Source of the DNA: Acholeplasma sp.
Lineage (GTDB): Bacteria > Bacillota_I > Bacilli_A > Acholeplasmatales > Acholeplasmataceae
Length of the DNA: 64,000 nt
Assembly (NCBI GenBank): GCA_003605085.1
Contig: QZKD01000037.1
Span: 26,381-90,380, forward strand
Direction: 5' to 3'
Below, in pieces: positions 9,297 to 17,474 of the stretch (position 1 is its first letter; every line of letters starts with the position of its first letter). The position numbers were made by a program, and so were the translations under genes. Under the pieces are notes generated by a model, which searched no databases, was not told where the DNA came from, and saw only the letters and a list, made by a program, of their open reading frames with translations.

Positions 9297-10456
9297 GATA
9301 TACCTTCTTCTTTGTGATAATAGGTCACTTGACCTAAGATAGTTTTTCTTTTTGCCCCAGTGGCTTTTAATACATTACTTGGTTGCTTGTGAAGTGTCTC
9401 ATGACCAAGAATGAGAAAAGCTAGAGCTTCTTTTGCATCACCATGGCCACCAATCTGATTGATAGTTAACCAAGTGATTTCAGGAAGTCTCTTTTCTAAT
9501 TCACCAAGAATAAACTGGTTGTGCATACCTCCACCCGAGATAATGACTTCATCAACCCTGTGCTTGGGCAAGATGAAATGCTTGAATTGATGAATGATGG
9601 AGTTTACGGTAAACATGGATAATGTATGAATGATGTCTTCAGGTTTTTCTTGTTGGTATGTGTTGAGCAGGGCATGTGTATATAATCTTCCAAAGATTTC
9701 ACGACCGGTTGATTTGGGAGGTTCCATCAAGAGATATGGATGATTCATAAGCTCATTCATGAGTGAATCGATCATCTTTCCTGAAGATGCAATGTTTCCA
9801 TCTTCATCATAAGAACGTTGATAAAACAGATACATCGCTTCATCAATCATCATATTTCCCGGTCCTGTATCAAATGCATAAACATCATCTTCTGTGGCTT
9901 GCTTGGGTAATACAGTGACATTGGAAATTCCTCCGATGTTATGTAGTACGCGCGTTTTTTCTTCGTCTCTATAAAGGATATAATCCATATAAGGGACTAA
10001 AGGTGCTCCAACTCCACCTTCTGCAATATCTGCATTTCTAAAATTAGTGATGACAGTTGTCTTCATGATGGAAGCAATCGCTGAACCATCACCGAGTTGT
10101 AGTGAAGATCGCACATGGGTTTTATCGTCTTCGTTAATATGCCATATGGTTTGTCCATGTGAACTGACAAATGCAATATGATCAATTGGAATATGATTCT
10201 TTTCGCATAATCGTTTCGCAGCAAAACCAAAAGCGTAGCCTAATTCCATATTCAGACTGGTGATTAATTCTAGGCTACAAGAGATTGGATTTAATGCTTG
10301 AATGATTCTTTTCTTCAAAAGGGGGTCAAATGGAAAGGTCTCGAAAGCAACTAAATCAACTCGTGTTGACTTACCCATGCCATCGATTGATGCAATCACT
10401 ACATCGATCCCATCCAATGAGGTGCCACTCATGATGCCAACTGCCATGTCCTTCAT
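9293..10456 (-). CDS. anmK: Anhydro-N-acetylmuramic acid kinase
   Basis: The start is placed at the ATG at 10456, because GAGGTGG lies 5 bases upstream; a GTG at 10465 would overlap that site. The 387-residue product has GIMSGTSLDGID near the N-terminus, SSHGQTIWH, and the GGxxNxTVL and FDTGPGNMMIDE motifs typical of AnmK. AnmK hydrolyses the 1,6-anhydro ring of anhydroMurNAc and phosphorylates it to MurNAc-6-P in peptidoglycan recycling. It is first in the operon downstream of the RpiR regulator. No MurQ etherase is visible in the window, so the next step must be encoded elsewhere or the substrate differs. The family call is strong. Confidence 0.9.
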   Translation of the reverse strand: MKDMAVGIMSGTSLDGIDVVIASIDGMGKSTRVDLVAFETFPFDPLLKKRIIQALNPISCSLELITSLNMELGYAFGFAAKRLCEKNHIPIDHIAFVSSHGQTIWHINEDDKTHVRSSLQLGDGSAIASIMKTTVITNFRNADIAEGGVGAPLVPYMDYILYRDEEKTRVLHNIGGISNVTVLPKQATEDDVYAFDTGPGNMMIDEAMYLFYQRSYDEDGNIASSGKMIDSLMNELMNHPYLLMEPPKSTGREIFGRLYTHALLNTYQQEKPEDIIHTLSMFTVNSIIHQFKHFILPKHRVDEVIISGGGMHNQFILGELEKRLPEITWLTINQIGGHGDAKEALAFLILGHETLHKQPSNVLKATGAKRKTILGQVTYYHKEEGIS

Positions 10457-10479
10457 GACAACCACCTCGATCTAACTCT

Positions 10480-10508
10480 ATTATAAAACAACCGTAGGTT
10501 TGCTGTAA
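10480..10508 (-). promoter_or_regulatory. Promoter of the muropeptide operon
   Basis: On the minus strand TTACAG (10508-10503) and TATAAT (10485-10480) are separated by exactly 17 bases, 24 bases ahead of the AnmK start. An inverted pair, AAAACAACC at 10485-10493 and GGTTGTTTT at 10536-10544, flanks the promoter. It could be an operator for the RpiR regulator encoded upstream; this part is a guess. Confidence 0.6.
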
Positions 10509-10564
10509 GTTTTCCCCATCGTTATGGTTGTTTTTTTCAATTATGAGAAAAAACACCTGATTCA

Positions 10565-10590
10565 TGAAAAAACGCATGAACAATCATGCG
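10565..10590 (-). terminator. Intrinsic terminator after the RpiR gene
   Basis: CGCATGA (10573-10579) pairs with TCATGCG (10584-10590) around a 4-base loop. Read on the minus strand, the stem is followed by a run of six T. It lies 8 bases after the regulator stop and separates it from the operon promoter. Confidence 0.8.
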
Positions 10591-10597
10591 CTTTATG

Positions 10598-11443
10598 TTA
10601 ACGTTTAAATTTTTTAAATGTCTTATACGTCATTTCTAGTGTTCTTACTGAACGGTCGATATCGGTATAGGCACAGTGAGCAAAGAGTGCATCCACGACA
10701 CACATTTGAGAGATACGTGAGGTCATCGCCCCACTACGGAATTCACCTTCGAGTGATGAGGTATATAAAACGATATCTGAGAGGTCCGCTAAGATCGAAG
10801 ATCCTAGTTTAGTAATAGAAATAATCTTCGCTTTATTTTCTCTGGCTAGCAATGCAGCACTGACAATTTCTTTTGTTTTACCTGAGTTTGAGATAAAGAT
10901 AATCACATCTTTTTGATTGATAAATGAAGCATCTACGAGCTGCTCATGGGATTCTCCTTGAGCGATACAAAACTTGTTGATACGTCTTAATTTCATCTCT
11001 AAATCCTTACAGACAAGATAGGAAGATCCTTTACCAAAAATGAGAATCTTTCGTGCGCTCATGATCAGTTCTGCAGCTTGCTTGGTGATGTCTTCATCGT
11101 AAAGTTTTAAGGTGTCTTCTAACACGCGAATATTATTTTCAATCGCGCTTCGACCGCAATGTTCATCTCGACCTAAAATCACATCGACATATTCTTTATT
11201 TTCAGGTATTTCTACCTTAGCGTTCGCTAAAATAAAATCAATTTTAAAATCCTTGAATCCTTTGTACCCTAATTTTTTACACATCCGAACTACGGATGCA
11301 GGGGAGGTATAGGCGGCTTCAGCTATTTTTTCCACACTAAAATCTTTAATGGTTTCTTTGTTTTCAATCAGATAATCTAAAACAACACGTTCTGCCATGC
11401 TAAGTTCTTCTTTGTACTTAAGCATATTAAGCATGACGCTCAT
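10598..11443 (-). CDS. RpiR/MurR-family transcriptional regulator
   Basis: This 281-residue protein has an N-terminal helix-turn-helix of the RpiR type (SMAERVVLDYL then SPASVVRMCKKLGYKGFKDFK, about 15-70) and a C-terminal SIS sugar-phosphate-binding domain (ILIFGKGSSYLVCKDLE, then IIFISNSGKTKEIVSAA, about 130-260). Such regulators sense phosphosugars; MurR senses MurNAc-6-P. GAGGTGA lies 4 bases before the ATG at 11443, and a TATAAT -10 box lies at 11482-11477. A terminator closes the gene, and the AnmK operon begins just downstream. Inference: it controls that operon in response to an amino-sugar phosphate. Confidence 0.85.
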   Translation of the reverse strand: MSVMLNMLKYKEELSMAERVVLDYLIENKETIKDFSVEKIAEAAYTSPASVVRMCKKLGYKGFKDFKIDFILANAKVEIPENKEYVDVILGRDEHCGRSAIENNIRVLEDTLKLYDEDITKQAAELIMSARKILIFGKGSSYLVCKDLEMKLRRINKFCIAQGESHEQLVDASFINQKDVIIFISNSGKTKEIVSAALLARENKAKIISITKLGSSILADLSDIVLYTSSLEGEFRSGAMTSRISQMCVVDALFAHCAYTDIDRSVRTLEMTYKTFKKFKR

Positions 11444-11533
11444 GAAATCACCTCACCAACGAAATCTTGCAAGACTATTATATCATTTTTTGATCAATAT
11501 TACCTAGAGTAAATGTATGCGCTTTACTTCTTT

Positions 11534-11566
11534 TAACAAAAGATGGCAAGCGCTGTGCTTGCCATC
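11534..11566 (-). terminator. Intrinsic terminator of the lactate dehydrogenase/Etf operon
   Basis: GATGGCAAGC (11542-11551) pairs perfectly with GCTTGCCATC (11557-11566) over a 5-base loop. On the minus strand the stem is followed by TTTTGTT. A second, separate hairpin (GGATGGG/CCCATCC, about 11571-11588) lies between it and the stop codon. Confidence 0.85.
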
Positions 11567-11615
11567 TCTTGGATGGGGGTTCCCATCCATTTGAAAGGAA
11601 AAAAATGAAGGTCCT

Positions 11616-13013
11616 TTAGATGACTTTTCCAGGATTTAAAATGTGTTTTGGATCAAAGGATGCTTTGATTCCACGCATTATTGTAAGTTGCGTTTCGCCG
11701 AGTTGTTTTTTCATATACTCTCTTTTTGCATAACCGATACCATGTTCACCAGAAACAAGTCCACCATATGAAAATGCCTTTTCATAAAGTGCATGAAAAC
11801 CTACATCAAGTTTTTCATGCCATGTGGCATCATCAAGTCCATCCTTACAGAAGTAGATATGAAGATTACCGTCTCCAACATGGCCAAAATAAGGAATTCT
11901 AATCTCTAGCTGATTAGATATTTCTCTGACATAGTTCAAGAAGTTAGCGATATTCGATCGTGGTAATACCACATCACATTCATCAATCTCAGATGTTGAT
12001 GCTTTGATCGCTTCAAGGAAACCACCACGCACCGTCCAAACGCTTTTTCTTCGCTCTTCGGTATCCACTAAAAATACATCAAGCGCATGGTACTTATCGA
12101 TACAAAGTGCACTTGCAACTTCAATATCTTCATCAATGGCTTTTTCATTATTGCCATCATAACTGATGAGTAGATAAGCTTCATAGTTATTGTGAGGGAT
12201 CTTCTTCCCTAAGAATTCCTCAGAATATTGCAAAGATTGTTTTTCTAAAAACTCGAGAGCTGTGGGTAACACATGATCCATAATCAGTTGAGGTGCTGCA
12301 GCGATCGCATCTTCTCTTGAAGCGAAAGGAACGAGCAAGCTTACCGTTTTCTTTGGTTTTGGAATGAGCTTTAATGTCGCTTCAACGATGATTCCCAATG
12401 TGCCTTCGCTACCTATAATCAGGTCCTTTAGGCCATATCCTGTGGAATTCTTGACAACTTTTCCACCAAATTTGACAATTTCTCCATTGGGGAGAACCAC
12501 TTCTAGTCCACGCACCCAGTCACGTGTAACTCCGTATTTAATTGCTCGCATACCTCCAGCATTGGTCGAAATGTTTCCACCAATGGTTGCTGATTTTTCT
12601 CCTGGATCAGGTGCGTAAAAGAGGTTTTCTTTTTCGACATGTTCATAAATATCCATCAAAAGAACACCCGGTTCAACGCGTAGGGTTAGGTTCGTTTTAT
12701 CGAGTTCAATGATTTGGTTCATGCCGGATACATCAAGTAGAATACCACCCAAAATAGGAACACACGCACCGACTAATCCTGTTCCACTCCCACGGACTGT
12801 GACAGGAATGGTCTGTTCATAGGCATAAGTCATGATTTTGGATACTTCGTATTTATCTTTAACTTTCACATGAACTTCAGGCATATGTTTGATGGTTTGA
12901 AGTTCATCATGGGCATAATCTTGTTCGATCTGGTCACCAGAAAAGAGATGGTCTTTACCGACAATGTTTGCTAAGAATTCAAGATCTTTCGTTTCAATTT
13001 TATGGTAGTTCAT
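11616..13013 (-). CDS. FAD-linked D-lactate dehydrogenase subunit (GlcD/LctD-like)
   Basis: I place the start at the ATG at 13013: AGGTGA stands 4 bases upstream, and the same AGGTGAAATGATG string also precedes the EtfA-like gene. The 465-residue product is a VAO/GlcD-type flavoprotein. It has PVTVRGSGTGLVGAC and ATIGGNISTNAGGMRAIKYG for FAD, GSEGTLGI, and a C-terminal FAD-oxidase segment with YFGHVGDGNLHIYF and GEHGIGYAKREY. Order EtfB, EtfA, GlcD and the overlap of the coding ends match the electron-confurcating lactate dehydrogenase LctBCD of acetogens. Predicted reaction: lactate to pyruvate, with electrons to NAD+ driven by reduced ferredoxin. Glycolate or another 2-hydroxyacid is an alternative substrate. 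Confidence 0.85.
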   Translation of the reverse strand: MNYHKIETKDLEFLANIVGKDHLFSGDQIEQDYAHDELQTIKHMPEVHVKVKDKYEVSKIMTYAYEQTIPVTVRGSGTGLVGACVPILGGILLDVSGMNQIIELDKTNLTLRVEPGVLLMDIYEHVEKENLFYAPDPGEKSATIGGNISTNAGGMRAIKYGVTRDWVRGLEVVLPNGEIVKFGGKVVKNSTGYGLKDLIIGSEGTLGIIVEATLKLIPKPKKTVSLLVPFASREDAIAAAPQLIMDHVLPTALEFLEKQSLQYSEEFLGKKIPHNNYEAYLLISYDGNNEKAIDEDIEVASALCIDKYHALDVFLVDTEERRKSVWTVRGGFLEAIKASTSEIDECDVVLPRSNIANFLNYVREISNQLEIRIPYFGHVGDGNLHIYFCKDGLDDATWHEKLDVGFHALYEKAFSYGGLVSGEHGIGYAKREYMKKQLGETQLTIMRGIKASFDPKHILNPGKVI

Positions 13014-14209
13014 CATTTCACCTGCCATATTTGATCAATCAGTTTGTTCAGTTCAGGTAAGACTTCATATAGATCTCCCACGATACTGTAATGACTGATG
13101 TCAAAGAGTTTATTGTGTTCATCCTGATTGACGGTAATAATTAAATCCGCTTCTTTCATACCTTCAATATATTGGACGGCACCACTAATCCCAAGATTGA
13201 TAATCAATTTAGGTTTGACCGTACGTCCCGAAAGTCCGATTTGGTGTTTCGCATCAAACCATCCATTCTCAATGAGCGGACGAGTACACGCCACTTGTGC
13301 ATCGAGTTTTTTCACTAAAGGTTCGATAAGTGCAAGATCTTTTTCTTTTTTGAAAGCTCGACCTACCGCGATAATGACATCGGCATCAGAAATATCTTTG
13401 ACTTGAGGTTTATCTAAGCGACTGATTAAATGAATTCGATCAGGAAGTTCAATACCTTCAATGGATTCATGTGAGATGATACCATGAGGTGTTTCTTTTT
13501 CAGGTAGTTTAAACATCTTATACCTGATGGTCGCTAGTTGTGGACGATGATTGGGGGTATTGATCTTTGCCATGATGTTACCACCAAAAGCTGGTCTAAT
13601 CTGTAACAAATCACCATCTTCTTTGATATCGAGCATCGTACAATCAGCGGTTAGTCCTGTTTTTAATCGAGCGGCAATTCTTGGCGCAAACGATCTTCCA
13701 AAAGGGGTTGACCCTAATAAGATAACATTGTTCTTATAGTGTAAGTAAAAGGATTCTACAACGCGAGCATAGCGTTCAACATTGAATGTTTCTAACGCGA
13801 TATGATCATAGACAAAGACACGGTCTACACCATATTCCAATGCTTCTTCTGCCATCTTTGCTACGTTATATCCAATAAGTAGTGCAAACACGGGTTCCTG
13901 GGTTTTCTTGGCGAGTTCTTTTGCTTTTCCGATAAGTTCCCACGAGACATGATGTACTGCTTGGTGATGATGTTCGATATAGACCGTGATGCCTTTAAAT
14001 AATGATTTATTCACGGAAGGTTTCACAGTTTCAACGAGCTCACAAATGCCTTCGGGTCCTTTTTTCACACATAACTTACAAATCTTGCATGATGCATTAA
14101 TAGAAAGATACGCATCTTGATACTCAAATGCGTTAAATGGACAAAGATCAATCAATTTCTTAGCAGCCTCAGGGGTTACTTTATCATTGTGGACTTTAAT
14201 ATATGCCAT
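13013..14209 (-). CDS. Electron transfer flavoprotein alpha subunit with N-terminal ferredoxin-like domain (LctC-like)
   Basis: The ATG at 14209 has AGGTGA 4 bases upstream, whereas the ATG at 14212 is too close, so I prefer 14209. The product has an N-terminal segment with Cys at 24, 42, 45, 48 and 57 (14212-based numbering; CPFNAF then CKICKLC) followed by EtfA. The FAD-binding part shows IGLSGRTVKPKLIINLGI near residue 325. In LctBCD/CarCDE complexes such EtfA subunits carry a 4Fe-4S ferredoxin domain that receives low-potential electrons. Only half of each two-cluster ferredoxin motif is kept, consistent with a single cluster. It lies between EtfB (8 bases) and the dehydrogenase (ATGA-type junction). 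Confidence 0.87.
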   Translation of the reverse strand: MAYIKVHNDKVTPEAAKKLIDLCPFNAFEYQDAYLSINASCKICKLCVKKGPEGICELVETVKPSVNKSLFKGITVYIEHHHQAVHHVSWELIGKAKELAKKTQEPVFALLIGYNVAKMAEEALEYGVDRVFVYDHIALETFNVERYARVVESFYLHYKNNVILLGSTPFGRSFAPRIAARLKTGLTADCTMLDIKEDGDLLQIRPAFGGNIMAKINTPNHRPQLATIRYKMFKLPEKETPHGIISHESIEGIELPDRIHLISRLDKPQVKDISDADVIIAVGRAFKKEKDLALIEPLVKKLDAQVACTRPLIENGWFDAKHQIGLSGRTVKPKLIINLGISGAVQYIEGMKEADLIITVNQDEHNKLFDISHYSIVGDLYEVLPELNKLIDQIWQVK

Positions 14210-14217
14210 CATTTCAC

Positions 14218-15009
14218 CTAAAGATATCGATTGTCTTTTAAGACATCGAAAAATGCTTTTGCAAGATCGCTCTTCTTGCCTTTAATCATCTTTGTTTCGG
14301 TTCTTTTTTGCGGTGGAAAAATTTCATCGACTTGTGTCGGTGATCCGGATAGACCATAATGATCCGGATTTTGATCATCAAGATCCTTGAGAGAAACGAT
14401 CTTGACCAAGGTATCTTTCATCTTTCTTTTTCTAAGATAAGAAGGAAGTCTTGGTGTATTCATGCCTTTATCTATCGTTAAAAGACAAGGGAAATCAATT
14501 TCAATAAGTTCTTCATATTCATCGTAAGCTGAGCGTACGATGAGTGAATGTTCTTTGATCTCGATAATTTCTTTGACATAAGGAGTATGAGGGATACCTA
14601 AAAATTCTGCAATCTCAGGTCCCACTTGTGCGGTATCACCATCGGTGGTCTGTTTACCACAGATAACGACGTCATAAGGACCGATATGTTCAATCAGTTG
14701 ACTTAGCGTGTATGAGGTTGCTAAAACATCCGCTCCAGCAAAACGGCGATCGCTGATCAGTGTCCCTTGATCAGCACCCATATAGATGGCCTCATAAAGA
14801 ACTTGACTTGCTGCAGGTGGTCCCATGGAAATCGCGTGAACACATGCATCCTTTGAACGTTCTTTAAGTTCAAAAGATGCCTCAAGTGCAAAAAGATCAA
14901 AAGGATTCATTTTAACGTTGTTTCCATCTCTGATGAGCACACCGGTTTTGGGATCTACTTGGACATTGGACGATGCAGGAACTTGCTTGATGCAGGTAAT
15001 TATTTTCAT
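14218..15009 (-). CDS. Electron transfer flavoprotein beta subunit (LctB-like)
   Basis: This 263-residue protein begins MKIITCIKQVPASSNVQVD, and carries NPFDLFALEASFELKE and the Etf-beta signature region GKQTTDGDTAQVGPEIAE (about 120-137). EtfB binds the flavin/nucleotide that exchanges electrons with NAD and pairs with the EtfA encoded next. It is the first gene of a three-gene operon with EtfA and the FAD dehydrogenase, with AGAGG upstream of its ATG. About 145 bases separate it from the PIG-L gene terminator, so the promoter is likely within 15010-15130, but no strong -35/-10 pair stands out there. Confidence 0.88.
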   Translation of the reverse strand: MKIITCIKQVPASSNVQVDPKTGVLIRDGNNVKMNPFDLFALEASFELKERSKDACVHAISMGPPAASQVLYEAIYMGADQGTLISDRRFAGADVLATSYTLSQLIEHIGPYDVVICGKQTTDGDTAQVGPEIAEFLGIPHTPYVKEIIEIKEHSLIVRSAYDEYEELIEIDFPCLLTIDKGMNTPRLPSYLRKRKMKDTLVKIVSLKDLDDQNPDHYGLSGSPTQVDEIFPPQKRTETKMIKGKKSDLAKAFFDVLKDNRYL

Positions 15010-15133
15010 GAATAAACCTCTAACATAAAGGATGTCTCACTATAAACTTATCATAGATAACTTAACTTGAATAGCCTTTCCATCATTTGCACATTATTTT
15101 TTCAAGTTTAGGAAAATATGTTCGTAGCTATAA

Positions 15134-15155
15134 GAAAAAAGCCACAGAGGTGGCT
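15134..15155 (-). terminator. Intrinsic terminator after the PIG-L gene
   Basis: AGCCAC and GTGGCT (15140-15155) form a 6-base stem over a short loop. The minus strand then reads TTTTTTC. It sits directly after the deacetylase stop and separates the ROK/PIG-L pair from the Etf operon. Confidence 0.8.
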
Positions 15156-15156
15156 C

Positions 15157-16008
15157 TTAATCCATCATTTTCTTTATGCGATTAAAAACATCTTTTTTGA
15201 ATCGTTCGATGTAGGAGGTTACATACGTAACGATATCGAGTGTATCATCTTCAATAAGTGGTGTTAAATCCATCGCGTTGATGATTTGATCCGCACGATC
15301 CACCTTATGAGCAATGGCATAGGTTGCATTGGCAGCACGTCGACCGATGGTTGCCACATCATAACGTTTTCCACCCGCAATTTGGGAATCAAACACTTCG
15401 ACTAAGGCTTGTGCTAAATCGGGATGGCCTGAAACATTGAACTGAATCTTTTCTTCATCCAGCATCCAGTCTAAATCACGCCATACTTCACATCCATACA
15501 CTTTCTTAGGACGCACTTCTTTGGGTAATCGTCTTAATGCTTGAATCACTTTGGTCGTCACGCCGATATGGGTGTCGTGTTTATCCGCAAGATTATGCGT
15601 ATATAGAATCTCTGGTCTTGCAGCTAAAAGGATTCTTTCAAGATCATCAACAACAAACTTATTGTTAGGATCCTTAGTTTCTTTACTCGAATATTCAAGG
15701 AGTGCAAGAGCTCCAAATTCACCAATCGTCGCAGCTTTTTTTTGTTCGATTCGTCTAACTTCAATCATATCTTCATCGGTATAATCTTTGTAGATACCCT
15801 CTCTTGCAGAGCCACTACCGTTGGTTACGACCACACCTAAAAACCATTGATCATCATGTCCTAAACATTGCAATATACCATCATATGCCATGATCTCAAT
15901 ATCATCTTGATGAGCAGCAATCGACATGTGAGTTGTGCGTTTAATCGCTTCACTAAGCTCTTTATTATCAGGTATATACCATGATGCTTGGGGTTTATTT
16001 AGTTTCAT
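15157..16008 (-). CDS. PIG-L/LmbE-family zinc deacetylase
   Basis: The ATG at 16008 is preferred over a GTG at 16020 because GAGGG lies just before it. The roughly 283-residue product has AAHQDDIEI, equivalent to the zinc motif AHPDDxxxG, and a second metal region THNLADKHDTHIG. PIG-L/LmbE enzymes remove acetyl groups from N-acetylglucosamine conjugates. Gln replaces the usual Pro of HPDD, which is common in outlying members. The gene overlaps or abuts the ROK-like kinase stop, so both are co-transcribed from the promoter near 17441. Inference: the pair deacetylates and phosphorylates an amino sugar, which fits the amino-sugar theme of the region. Confidence 0.8.
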   Translation of the reverse strand: MKLNKPQASWYIPDNKELSEAIKRTTHMSIAAHQDDIEIMAYDGILQCLGHDDQWFLGVVVTNGSGSAREGIYKDYTDEDMIEVRRIEQKKAATIGEFGALALLEYSSKETKDPNNKFVVDDLERILLAARPEILYTHNLADKHDTHIGVTTKVIQALRRLPKEVRPKKVYGCEVWRDLDWMLDEEKIQFNVSGHPDLAQALVEVFDSQIAGGKRYDVATIGRRAANATYAIAHKVDRADQIINAMDLTPLIEDDTLDIVTYVTSYIERFKKDVFNRIKKMMD

Positions 16009-16016
16009 AGTCTCCC

Positions 16017-17426
16017 TCACTTCTTTATTTCTGGAAGGCTGGCAGCAGCAATCGACTGACCAACTCTTCTGTTGTTTTCATCGGGTAATACAATCTCGAT
16101 GGTAGAGGCTAACTCTGGAAATTCATCTGCCAAGATGTCTTTAGCGACATCAAGCATAATCTCGCCACCTTTTCCAGAAGTGACACGACCTAAAATCATT
16201 ACGACCTGGATTTTATAGAATAGGCTATAGTAGGCTAAACCGTAGGCTAAATAAGCTCCCATGGTTTGATATATCTCTTCTGCTTTTGGATCTCCATAAG
16301 CCATCATACTCTGAATCATCTTTAATTTACTTGCTGGAGAAAGATCATCTTCAAGTTCAATCTTGGCTGCTTTCGCGAGTTTTATAATCGCTTCTTGTGA
16401 AAAATACTCAACTCCAACACCTAAATCCCCAGACCAAGGGTCTACTTCAGCGTTCGGATTCAAATCTAAAGGTACAAAGGCAAGTTCATTGAGCCATCCA
16501 GTAATGTTACCAAATTCATCTACATAACCCGCTGCTTCAGATGTTCCCATGGCGATACCTAAAACTTGATGCTTTCCTAAACTCATCGCTCCTGCTAAAG
16601 CGGTGACGTCACCATCATTGGCAACTTCAATGGGAATATCACCCATCTCTTTAGCGATATCTAGATACATATCCTTAATTTTATCATGAAAATCTTGATC
16701 ATTCACTTGAATGTAAAGGGATCCGACCATGGTCTTATTATCGATATATATCCCTGCTGCAGAGACACCAATCGCATCCACTCTAGGCATTTTTGAAGCA
16801 GCTCTTAATAATGAATCTTTCACTCCTTCAATATGATAGTTTGGATCATGATGAAGTTTAGGATACCAAACGATTTCTTCAGAATAAATGGGGTTCCCAT
16901 CGATAACAGCAGAGACCTTGCGGTCCGAACCACCTGCATCAAAACCAATGCGATATCCATTTAAATGTCTTCCTATGGGTTTAGATGTTTCATTCGTTTG
17001 AGGAAGACTATCATATGTCGTGATGATCACTTTAAATGGGTGTTCATAGACTCGACTCATAAACGCTTGATCAAATGATCTTTGACCGTCTTTTGAATAG
17101 ATATCTTGAATCGCTTGACCAAGATACTCTGGTCCACCAATAAAGACTCGAAAGCCGCCTTTAAGCCAAAGGAGAGTTTTGACTAAACGCTCGATATAAA
17201 GAATATTCTCATGTTGATATTTTTCACTAGAGAAAATTTGTGTTTCGTATGTAGCTATCTGCCCTTGACTACGCTCTAATGCGATACCGACTTTGATGGG
17301 AGATGCTTCTTCTTTTACCGCATGTTCAAAAGCCCGAAAAGCCAAAACAATCGGAAGATAATCAGGATCTAAAACAAGATGATGTTTGGGATGTTGGTTA
17401 AATGTGAATGGATTCATAGGGATCAT
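16017..17426 (-). CDS. ROK-like sugar kinase or sensor with an N-terminal extension
   Basis: This 469-residue protein carries an ASKHA/ROK kinase core from about residue 155: IGFDAGGSDRKVSAVI (phosphate 1), VSAAGIYIDNKT, EVANDGDVTALAGAM (catalytic Asp region) and LGIAMGTSEAAGYVD (phosphate 2). ROK kinases are usually near 300 residues; the first 150 residues here are an extra domain of unknown function. The canonical Cys-rich zinc motif of ROK proteins is not seen. It starts the operon with the PIG-L deacetylase, and GAGGTG lies close to its ATG (17426, or ATG at 17417). Likely role: phosphorylating an amino sugar; substrate unknown. Confidence 0.7.
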   Translation of the reverse strand: MIPMNPFTFNQHPKHHLVLDPDYLPIVLAFRAFEHAVKEEASPIKVGIALERSQGQIATYETQIFSSEKYQHENILYIERLVKTLLWLKGGFRVFIGGPEYLGQAIQDIYSKDGQRSFDQAFMSRVYEHPFKVIITTYDSLPQTNETSKPIGRHLNGYRIGFDAGGSDRKVSAVIDGNPIYSEEIVWYPKLHHDPNYHIEGVKDSLLRAASKMPRVDAIGVSAAGIYIDNKTMVGSLYIQVNDQDFHDKIKDMYLDIAKEMGDIPIEVANDGDVTALAGAMSLGKHQVLGIAMGTSEAAGYVDEFGNITGWLNELAFVPLDLNPNAEVDPWSGDLGVGVEYFSQEAIIKLAKAAKIELEDDLSPASKLKMIQSMMAYGDPKAEEIYQTMGAYLAYGLAYYSLFYKIQVVMILGRVTSGKGGEIMLDVAKDILADEFPELASTIEIVLPDENNRRVGQSIAAASLPEIKK

Positions 17427-17440
17427 GACACCTCAATACT

Positions 17441-17469
17441 ATTATATCGCATCATCTTTATCTTGTCTA
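17441..17469 (-). promoter_or_regulatory. Promoter of the ROK-like/PIG-L operon
   Basis: TAGACA (17469-17464) and TATAAT (17446-17441) are 17 bases apart, one mismatch from consensus overall. The -10 box ends 14 bases before the ATG at 17426, and the -35 lies only a few bases beyond the stop of the phosphodiester glycosidase gene. Confidence 0.75.
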
Positions 17470-17474
17470 TACAT

